From a virus, in the IMG/VR virus record IMGVR_UViG_3300044620_000180, positions 1-37,270 of that record: DNA of 37,270 bases; one strand, written 5' to 3'. Positions 1 to 5,906 of the stretch are shown piece by piece (within the stretch, counting starts at the first letter, position 1; each line of letters opens with the position of its first letter). The notes beneath the pieces were generated by a model. It worked only from the letters and a program-made list of their open reading frames with translations. It made no database searches and had not been told where the DNA came from. The translations under genes and the position numbers were made by a program.

Positions 1-148
1 GACATCAAAACGAAAAGAAACGCCCATAGGTACAGAAAAGCGATAAGGCCTAATAACATTTCGAAAATAGTTTGTTTCATGATCAAGCCCCTTTCAATTC
101 GCGATATAAAGCTTGCGCTTCTGAATCTAGGTTGTCGACGTATGAATC
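1..148. repeat. Left copy of 148-bp terminal overlap
   Basis: This stretch recurs at 37123-37270 in the same orientation with three substitutions, at positions 127, 131 and 145 of this copy. The rest is identical. It lies inside genes that read continuously across the junction, so the simplest reading is the overlap of a circular or circularly permuted genome rather than a functional terminal repeat. The mismatches bunch in the last 22 bp, which fits two related templates in a mixed population. Confidence 0.93.
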
Positions 149-271
149 AAAGCGGCCGAGCAATTCGTCGCCGTCGACGTCATCGGCGAGAATATTGAAT
201 AGTTCCCATAAATCAGCGCCAGCTTTACTTGTTTTACTTACCGCATAAATTCGATCGGCTAAGTGTGTCAT
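83..271 (-). CDS. Small acidic protein, first gene of leftward block C
   Basis: The product is 62 residues beginning MTHLADRIYAV; I do not recognise its family. It is acidic and probably helical. An ATG further upstream would give 87 residues, but 271 is preferred: a GAGGGG ribosome site lies 8-9 nt before it and the upstream extension overlaps the promoter. It is the promoter-proximal gene of the leftward operon that crosses the genome junction, and its stop lies 2 nt before the start of the 28-residue membrane protein. The right end of the window carries a second, partial copy of its C-terminus with two amino-acid differences (Ser to Ala, Asp to Asn). By position it is probably expressed early, which is inference. 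Confidence 0.75.
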   Translation of the reverse strand: MTHLADRIYAVSKTSKAGADLWELFNILADDVDGDELLGRFDSYVDNLDSEAQALYRELKGA

Positions 272-318
272 TTGATAACCCCTCGTTTGTTTTGTGTAAA
301 TGATTGTGCTGCATGCGT

Positions 319-346
319 AAAATATCACACTTGGAGCATATGTCAA
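319..346 (-). promoter_or_regulatory. Sigma70-type promoter of leftward block C
   Basis: On the minus strand a perfect TTGACA (341-346) is followed by a 16-nt spacer and TATTTT (319-324). The predicted start is near 312, giving a leader of about 41 nt before the ATG at 271. The spacer contains ACACTTGGAGC (plus-strand 327-337), an 11-mer repeated at 628-638 near the divergent promoter, so a shared regulator is possible. Confidence 0.72.
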
Positions 347-439
347 ACATTATTTTACATGCCGAGTGAATAACCTTGCAAAGTGTAAGGGTTATAGCGG
401 TTTCAGGGGTTTAAAACGCGTTTTGTGGGTTGTGGGATG

Positions 440-543
440 ACCCACGGAAAAGCATTGATACGCCTCGGTTTTGGGGTTTTGTGGGTTTTTTGTGGGTCAT
501 GGCGCAACCCACGGAAAAGCGTTGATACGCCTCGGTTTTGGGG
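440..543. repeat. 37-bp tandem-like direct repeat (two copies)
   Basis: The unit starting ACCCACGGAAAAGC and ending CTCGGTTTTGGGG occurs at 440-476 and 507-543, differing by one A/G. The 30-bp spacer is G/T-rich and contains two TGTGGGT motifs. A 72-codon open frame crosses it but is an artefact of the repeat. Confidence 0.9.
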
Positions 544-588
544 CATTTTATAGGGTTGTGGGTCATTCTTTTTTCAAGTTATCGGAAA

Positions 589-606
589 TTACACATAAAT
601 GTGAAA
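589..606. promoter_or_regulatory. Palindromic site in AT-rich segment
   Basis: TTACACAT and ATGTGAAA flank a 2-bp centre; the arms match at 7 of 8 positions. The size and symmetry suit binding of a dimeric regulator. It lies in the AT-rich part of control region 1, about 70 bp upstream of the rightward promoter. Function is inferred from symmetry and position only. Confidence 0.45.
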
Positions 607-674
607 TAATGGCCGCGCTGAGATTTAACACTTGGAGCGGCGCCGACTTAAAATGCATGACCCACATTGCCCAC

Positions 675-703
675 ATGACCCACATCTAAGAAATTTATAT
701 AAT
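675..703 (+). promoter_or_regulatory. Rightward promoter with operator-like -35
   Basis: A perfect TATAAT (698-703) follows ATGACC (675-680, 4/6 to TTGACA) with a 17-nt spacer. The -35 lies inside an ATGACCCACA repeat (675-684), so a protein binding that repeat would occlude the promoter. The predicted start, 7 nt after the -10, is position 710, the A of the next ATG. Confidence 0.7.
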
Positions 704-709
704 GATCCT

Positions 710-919
710 ATGCCAAAACCGCCTACATTGACGCCCAAAAGATTCGACAGAAAATTGACGCAAGAGCAACTAAATATTTTAGCGGCCGCGGGCGCCGGAA
801 ATATTACTGAGGGAATTAATGTAGTGCTAAATTGCTATCAATTGCTTTACAATTCCGGCGTCAAAGATGATGACAAGTTAGCAATATTGCTTTCGAATAT
901 ACGTAAATTAGGGACATAA
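710..919 (+). CDS. Small ribbon-helix-helix-like protein, possibly leaderless
   Basis: The product is 69 residues starting MPKPPTLTPKRF. A basic strand-like segment (KRFDRKLT), a helix, and then a GNITEG turn leading into a second helix resemble the ribbon-helix-helix fold of Arc/MetJ-type repressors, but I cannot confirm the fold. Longer in-frame starts at 632 or 653 exist, yet they run through the ATGACCCACA repeats and promoter. The ATG at 710 has no clear ribosome site and coincides with the predicted transcription start, which suggests a leaderless mRNA. Being the first gene behind an operator-like array, it could be an autoregulator of the late block. An alternative is an unrelated small helical protein. 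Confidence 0.65.
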   Translation: MPKPPTLTPKRFDRKLTQEQLNILAAAGAGNITEGINVVLNCYQLLYNSGVKDDDKLAILLSNIRKLGT

Positions 920-1281
920 CGATTTTCGGCGCTCGGTTGTTAGGTGTCTGCGAAATGGTCCCGCACGCATTCACCCATCAGCAAAAAGCTATCAACCCTG
1001 GGCAATCAATAGCCTGGCCCTATCCCCAATAGTCTGCGCCAATGGCTGCGCATCATTGGCGCGTAACGAGCATTATGTAAAACGCGCTCGGCCGCCGGCC
1101 GGTAGCCATTGGCTATCGACCGCTTGCTTTTTCGGCAACATTGATGGGGGGGTGGGGTGGTCGGTCAGATTAAAATTTGCGGGTGCCTCCAACCCACAAA
1201 AAAAAAGCAAACTGGCAAATACGCCATACAGCTAAAGTTGGCGGTAGAATCGCGGACAGCTTTCCAACTGGAGAAAAAGCG
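920..1281. other. Gene-free leader before terminase genes, with hairpins and G-tract
   Basis: No supported gene lies here. A perfect 9-bp inverted repeat (GCGCCAATG at 1036-1044, CATTGGCGC at 1054-1062) has no U-tract, so it is not an obvious terminator. A second, 7-bp hairpin with one G-U pair lies at 1101-1117. A G-rich run at 1146-1164 (G7-T-G4-T-G2-TC-G2) could form a small G-quadruplex. The position directly upstream of a probable small terminase makes it a candidate packaging-initiation site or late leader, but no direct evidence shows that. Confidence 0.5.
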
Positions 1282-1629
1282 ATGGCAACGGAATACAAAG
1301 CACCGCGCAAACTGCCGATGACTGAGAGTCAGAAGATCAAAGAGTTGCGCCGGATGATGATCGAGGGGCGCGGCAAGGCGGTAGTCCAAAAGATCATCGA
1401 CATTGCGTTAGAGGACGGCCACCCAGGCCAAATGGCGGCGCTAAAGATGTGCGTCGACCGCACGCTGCCGGTCAGTATGTTTGAAAAGACCAACGGCCAG
1501 CGCAGCGCAGTCACCATCAACATTACAGGCATGGACGGCACGCCACTTCAGATCGGCGCACCCAGCGCAATTGAGCCACTGACGCTCGAGATGGAGACGC
1601 TCCAGCCCCAAGGAGACATTAATGGATAG
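1282..1629 (+). CDS. Probable terminase small subunit-like protein
   Basis: The 115-residue product starts MATEYKAPRKL and has a basic helical region (about residues 15-35), then a segment with GHPGQMAALKMCVDRTLPVS. That segment is typical of a small phage protein (DUF5681-like) often found just before the large terminase. The ATG at 1282 has a GGAG site 8 nt upstream; a longer frame from 1177 lacks this. It overlaps the next gene by 8 nt and starts the packaging operon. The small-terminase role (DNA recognition for packaging) is inferred from size, position and helical character; no helix-turn-helix motif is clear. Confidence 0.65.
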   Translation: MATEYKAPRKLPMTESQKIKELRRMMIEGRGKAVVQKIIDIALEDGHPGQMAALKMCVDRTLPVSMFEKTNGQRSAVTINITGMDGTPLQIGAPSAIEPLTLEMETLQPQGDING

Positions 1630-2035
1630 TTATTTGGACAGCTTGGGGCTAACGCCGGCCGAGCTGAACAAGGTCATGTACCACCGCGCGAATATGGCCA
1701 GTCCCGGCCGCGACGCCGAGGGCAACCCGATCACCATCTACGCTACCGGCATTCAGATACCGTCGGGTAAGTACAAAGGGCAGTTCGTGTCGGTGCCGGG
1801 GTTCGTGGGCGGCCGCGTCGTCGAGGACGAAAACGAGTTGTGGAAGACGTGGAAGAAGGACATCAACGCCGGTAAGTGGCCGATCTACCCGACGAGCGAC
1901 GCGTTGAACGCCCGAGATGCTTGGCTGCATCAGGTGATGGATCGGGACATGCAGATGCTGCGCGCGCAACAGGCGCCGACAATGCCGCTCGAGCCGGCGT
2001 TCATGTACAAAGACCCGTTCGGGGCACCGGACTGA
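1622..2035 (+). CDS. Conserved phage protein upstream of large terminase, unknown role
   Basis: The product has 137 residues beginning MDSYLDSLGLTPAEL. It has no signal peptide or membrane segment. The centre is rich in Gly/Val and Pro (ATGIQIPSGKYKGQF) and the C-terminus is Met/Gln-rich (about 105-120). Its start overlaps the preceding gene by 8 nt with an AAGGAG ribosome site, and its TGA shares one base with the terminase ATG. I do not recognise a named family. Tight coupling on both sides suggests a role in packaging or terminase assembly. Confidence 0.8.
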   Translation: MDSYLDSLGLTPAELNKVMYHRANMASPGRDAEGNPITIYATGIQIPSGKYKGQFVSVPGFVGGRVVEDENELWKTWKKDINAGKWPIYPTSDALNARDAWLHQVMDRDMQMLRAQQAPTMPLEPAFMYKDPFGAPD

Positions 2036-3294
2036 TGGCTGACCTTAACTTTCAGCTCCTCCCGTGGCAGCAGACGGTCTTCTCCGACCCGACGCGCTTT
2101 AAGGTCGTCGCGGCCGGGCGCCGGTGTGGTAAGTCCAGACTGGCGGCAACCACCTTGCTAATTGAAGGCTTGCGTTGCCCGCCCGGCTCGGCTGTGCTGT
2201 ATGTGGCGCCCACCAACGGGCAGGCGCGGCAGATTATCTGGAACGTGTTGCTGGACTTAGGGCGAGACGTGATCGCCGGCAGTCACATCAACAACCAGGA
2301 CATCACGCTAATCAACGGGGCGACGATCTATGTCAGGGGCGCCGACCGGCCGGACACGCTGCGGGGGGTTAGCTTGACCTACGCCGTACTGGACGAGGTG
2401 GCCGACATTAAGCCCGAGGCGTGGGAGCAGGTCATCCGGGCGAGCTTAAGTGACAAGAAGGGGCGGGGGCTGTTCATCGGCACGCCCAAAGGCAGGAATT
2501 GGTTCCACGACTTGTACAAGTTGGGGCAGACGCAAGACGACAGCGACTGGAAGAGCTGGCACTTCACCACCAAGGACAACCCGCTGATTGACCCGACTGA
2601 GATCGAGTCGGCGAAGAAGACGTTGTCGACGTTTGCATTTAAGCAAGAATACATGGCGAGCTTTGATAACGCCGGGTCGGACGTGTTCAAGGAAGACTGG
2701 ATCAAGTACAGCGACGAGCCGCAGTACGGCAGTTACTACGTGGCGGTCGATCTGGCGGGGTTTGAAGAGGTGGCCAAGCAGGCGGCGAATTCCAAGAAGC
2801 GCCTGGACGAGTCGGCGATTGCGATTGTGAAAGTGACCGAGGACGGCACGTGGTGGGTGAAGGACATCTGGCACGGGCGGTGGGACATCCGGGAGACGGC
2901 GGCGAAGATTCTGATGGCCATGCGCGACTACCGGCCGATGTCGGTGGGGATCGAGCGGGGGGCGCTAAAGAACGCGGTTTTGCCGTATTTGAGTGACTTA
3001 ATGCGTAAGAATAATGTATATTCGCACATAGTTGACCTGACGCACGGCAACCGAAAAAAGGCCGACCGGATAATCTGGGGACTCCAAGGCCGCTTCGAGC
3101 ATGGACGCATCGTGCTAAACGAAGACGGCGATTGGGAAACATTCCTCGACCAACTGCTGTTGTTTCCTGCGCAGGGCGTGCATGATGACCTGCCCGATGC
3201 ATTGTCCTACATAGACCAGTTGGCCGTAACCTCTTACTTTGCGGACGACGCGGATGATGATTGGGAGCCCATAGACGTTATTGCGGGTGTGTAA
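2035..3294 (+). CDS. terL: Terminase large subunit
   Basis: This 419-residue ATPase-nuclease pumps DNA into the prohead and cuts it. The N-terminal ATPase has a Walker A-type loop GRRCGKS (28-34) and Walker B YAVLDE (116-121, with Asp120/Glu121). The C-terminal RNase H-like nuclease shows YVAVDLAG around residue 240 and ends with DDLPDAL near 395, the usual metal-binding acids. The ATG at 2035 overlaps the upstream stop (TGATG); a longer frame from 1876 lies within the previous gene and is not credible. An HNH endonuclease gene follows after 1 nt. Length is normal for P22/T7-type phage terminases. Confidence 0.96.
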   Translation: MADLNFQLLPWQQTVFSDPTRFKVVAAGRRCGKSRLAATTLLIEGLRCPPGSAVLYVAPTNGQARQIIWNVLLDLGRDVIAGSHINNQDITLINGATIYVRGADRPDTLRGVSLTYAVLDEVADIKPEAWEQVIRASLSDKKGRGLFIGTPKGRNWFHDLYKLGQTQDDSDWKSWHFTTKDNPLIDPTEIESAKKTLSTFAFKQEYMASFDNAGSDVFKEDWIKYSDEPQYGSYYVAVDLAGFEEVAKQAANSKKRLDESAIAIVKVTEDGTWWVKDIWHGRWDIRETAAKILMAMRDYRPMSVGIERGALKNAVLPYLSDLMRKNNVYSHIVDLTHGNRKKADRIIWGLQGRFEHGRIVLNEDGDWETFLDQLLLFPAQGVHDDLPDALSYIDQLAVTSYFADDADDDWEPIDVIAGV

Positions 3295-3295
3295 T

Positions 3296-3856
3296 ATGGC
3301 CACTGACATTCTTAGCTGCGGCGATGACGGTTTGCTTAATGAACCAAGCAAAATCTGCTATGTATGCAGCCAAGCAAAAGTCTTGGCGCAGTTTCACAAG
3401 AATAAAGCGATGGCCGACGGCCACCTAAACGTCTGCAAAGTTTGCGACTACGCTAAAAAGAAAGCGTACAGAGCCGCAAATCCGGGCATGCGAAAAGCCG
3501 AAACCGATAGATTGCGCGCGCGTCGCGGCGCCATGACACGACAAGAGTACTTCGAAAAACTCCGCGCAAACGCTAAAGGCAGAACAATCACCGTTAATGC
3601 GTATGCGCAACGCCGCCGCGCCAAAATAGAATCTTTTCGGTTATCTGAACTCGATATTTTTGTTATCGAAGAAGCCTACCGCCTCCGTGACGCGCGTAGA
3701 CTAGCGACTAATTTTGATTGGCACGTTGACCATATCGTCCCCCTGAACCACAAGAAGGCGTGCGGCCTGCATAACGCACATAATCTTCAAGTAGTCCCAG
3801 CCATATGGAATTTGGCCAAGCGACACGGGAACATGAACAAATATTTAGGGGTATGA
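3296..3856 (+). CDS. Free-standing HNH endonuclease with zinc ribbon
   Basis: The product has 186 residues. It begins with a four-Cys zinc ribbon (Cys21, Cys24, Cys47, Cys50), then a basic helical linker. The C-terminal HNH nuclease shows WHVDHIVPLN, LHNAHNLQVV and NLAKRHGN (about 140-178), with the expected His/Asn/His metal ligands. Genes like this nick or cut DNA and spread by homing. It sits between terminase and portal, a common homing-endonuclease site, and leaves both neighbours intact. Its sequence looks more AT-rich than the flanking genes, which fits separate acquisition. No intron borders are seen, so it is likely free-standing. A role in packaging cleavage, as for some HNH proteins near terminases, is an alternative. 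Confidence 0.9.
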   Translation: MATDILSCGDDGLLNEPSKICYVCSQAKVLAQFHKNKAMADGHLNVCKVCDYAKKKAYRAANPGMRKAETDRLRARRGAMTRQEYFEKLRANAKGRTITVNAYAQRRRAKIESFRLSELDIFVIEEAYRLRDARRLATNFDWHVDHIVPLNHKKACGLHNAHNLQVVPAIWNLAKRHGNMNKYLGV

Positions 3857-3857
3857 A

Positions 3858-5906
3858 ATGGACCAAAACGACTTTGATCAGCCAGACGAGGCCGATAAAG
3901 AGTTAGTTTCTTTCGTGACTGATCATTGTGATCGGTGGCGTACCTACCGAGATGTCAATTTCCTGCCGAACTGGGAAGAGTACGAACGTATCTTCCGTGG
4001 TGAGTGGGCAGTCGAAGACAAGACCCGCGAATCTGAACGCTCCCGCCTGGTCACGCCGATGACGCAGCAGGCGGTAGAGACGCGCCACGCCGAGATCATG
4101 GAGGCGATTTTTGGCTCGGGCGAGTACTTCGACATCGAAGACGACTTGAAGGACATCGACGGCAGCCCACTGGACGTGGAGATGCTAAAGCGCCAGTTGA
4201 TGGAAGACTTCAAGAAGGACAAGATCAGAAAATCTATCGATCACATCGAGTTGTTAGCTGAAATCTATGGCACCGGTATTGGTGAGATCGTCGTCAGCAT
4301 GGAGAAGGAATACATGCCGGCCACGCAACCGATTCCGGGGCAGGTGGGGCAGGCGGCGATTGGCGTGATCGAGAAGCCGCGGGTGTCGGTGAAGTTGGTG
4401 CCGGTAAACCCTAAGAACTTCTTATTTGATCCAAACGGCACGTCGGTCGACGACTGCATGGGTGTGGCGATTGAGAAGTACGTGTCGATCCACAAGGTGG
4501 TGCGCAACATCGAGCGCGGCATCTACCGGAAGGTCAACATCACCCCGACGTATGAAGATACTGATCTCGAGCCCACGCAAGAGGTCAGTCAGTATGAGGA
4601 CGAGAAGGTCAAGCTTCTGACCTACTACGGTTTGGTGCCTAAAGAGTACATCGCCAAGTTGAACGAAAGCGACGAGGAGATGGTCGATCTGTTCCCGGAA
4701 GATTCAGCGGCCGAGGACTACAGCGACATGGTCGAGGCGATCGTTGTGATCGCCAACGACGGGATGCTCTTGAAGGCTGAAGAGAATCCGTACATGATGA
4801 AGGATCGTCCGGTGCTGTCGTACCAGGACGATACGGTGCCGAATCGTCTACTAGGGCGGGGGACGGTTGAGAAGGCGTACAACATGCAGAAGGCGATTGA
4901 CGCAGAAGTGCGCTCGCATCTGGATGGACTGGCGCTGACATCGGCCCCGATGATGGCGATGGATGCGACGCGTCTGCCGCGTGGGGCGAAGTTTGAAGTG
5001 CGTCCGGGCAAGGCGATCCTGACGAACGGCAACCCGAACGAGATTCTGTTCCCGTTCAAGTTTGGCCAGACGTCGAACGACAACTTGGCCACCGCCCAGC
5101 GGTTTGAGACGATGCTGTTGCAGGCAACCGGCACACTGGACTCACAGGGTATGGTCAGTCAAGTCTCGCGTGACGGCGGCAACGCCGGCATGTCGATGGC
5201 AGTTGCCTCGATCATTAAGAAGTACAAACGCACGCTGGTGAACTTCCAAGAAGACTTCTTGATGCCGTTCATCAAGAAGTCGGCGTTTAGGTACATGCAG
5301 TTCGACCCCGAGCGGTATCCGTCGGTGGATATGAACTTCATCCCGACTGCGACACTGGGCATCATTGCACGTGAGTACGAGCAGGCGCAGTTCATCGCGC
5401 TGTTGCAAACCTTGGGGCCAGACACACCGGTGCTGCCATTGATTCTGAAGGGGATCGTTGCCAACAGCTCACTGTCGAACCGCATGGAGCTGATGGAGTC
5501 GCTGACACAGATGGCGCAGCCGAACCCAGAACAGCAGGCGATGGCGCAAATGCAGCAGCAGTTGGCGATGGAAGCAGCGCAAGCGCAGATCGCGGTCAAT
5601 CAGACGCAGGCCGAGCAGAACCGTGCAGAGGCCACGAAGACGCTGATCGAGGCACGATTGAAGCCTGTCGAGACAGAAGCGAAGATCATGGCGGCCAATA
5701 CGCAGAATTTGCCGAACAATGATGAGCTGGCGTCCAAAGAGTTCGACAAGCGGGTCAAGATCGCTGAATTGATGCTGAAAGAAGCCGACATCAAGAACAA
5801 GTCGAAGATCGTTGAGCTTCAGATGGCGGAAAAGCGCAACAAGATCAGCGGTATGGAAGAGGATTTCCTCGACGAACTGACTAAGGAGCTTGGCGGTGGA
5901 CGTTGA
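3858..5906 (+). CDS. Portal (head-tail connector) protein
   Basis: At 682 residues it is in the size range of P22-like portals. It forms the dodecameric DNA gate at the capsid vertex and the base for scaffold and adaptor. The N-terminus (DHCDRWRTYRDVNFLPNWEE) and a central stretch (NRLLGRGTVEKAYNMQKAID) look like the wing and stem of this family. The C-terminus (about 560-660) is a long Gln/Ala/Glu-rich coiled coil resembling the P22 barrel. An AGGGG site precedes the ATG. It lies after the HNH gene and overlaps the start of the first fibre gene by 11 nt. Assignment rests on length, character and position next to the terminase. Confidence 0.9.
   Translation: MDQNDFDQPDEADKELVSFVTDHCDRWRTYRDVNFLPNWEEYERIFRGEWAVEDKTRESERSRLVTPMTQQAVETRHAEIMEAIFGSGEYFDIEDDLKDIDGSPLDVEMLKRQLMEDFKKDKIRKSIDHIELLAEIYGTGIGEIVVSMEKEYMPATQPIPGQVGQAAIGVIEKPRVSVKLVPVNPKNFLFDPNGTSVDDCMGVAIEKYVSIHKVVRNIERGIYRKVNITPTYEDTDLEPTQEVSQYEDEKVKLLTYYGLVPKEYIAKLNESDEEMVDLFPEDSAAEDYSDMVEAIVVIANDGMLLKAEENPYMMKDRPVLSYQDDTVPNRLLGRGTVEKAYNMQKAIDAEVRSHLDGLALTSAPMMAMDATRLPRGAKFEVRPGKAILTNGNPNEILFPFKFGQTSNDNLATAQRFETMLLQATGTLDSQGMVSQVSRDGGNAGMSMAVASIIKKYKRTLVNFQEDFLMPFIKKSAFRYMQFDPERYPSVDMNFIPTATLGIIAREYEQAQFIALLQTLGPDTPVLPLILKGIVANSSLSNRMELMESLTQMAQPNPEQQAMAQMQQQLAMEAAQAQIAVNQTQAEQNRAEATKTLIEARLKPVETEAKIMAANTQNLPNNDELASKEFDKRVKIAELMLKEADIKNKSKIVELQMAEKRNKISGMEEDFLDELTKELGGGR

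Larger units (their letters stand above)
421..690. repeat. TGTGGGTCAT repeat array, candidate origin/operator region
   Basis: Copies or near copies of TGTGGGTCAT occur in direct orientation at 424-437 (two partial), 480-486, 491-500 and 557-566. They occur inverted (ATGACCCACA) at 438-444 (partial), 506-512 (partial), 657-666 and 675-684, with a degenerate TGCCCACA at 668-675. Within the array a 37-bp unit is repeated at 440-476 and 507-543 with one mismatch (period 67). An AT-rich stretch (about 566-610) lies inside. Iterons beside an AT-rich segment between divergent promoters resemble a replication origin or multi-site operator; the sequence alone cannot decide which. Confidence 0.8.

Noticed and set aside
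471-689. 72-codon open frame on the plus strand
   Set aside because: It is created by the 37-bp repeats and GT-rich spacers, has no ribosome site and runs into the promoter at 675-703.
1177-1281. Longer version of the small terminase-like gene
   Set aside because: No ribosome site; ATG 1282 has GGAG at good spacing and begins the family-like sequence.
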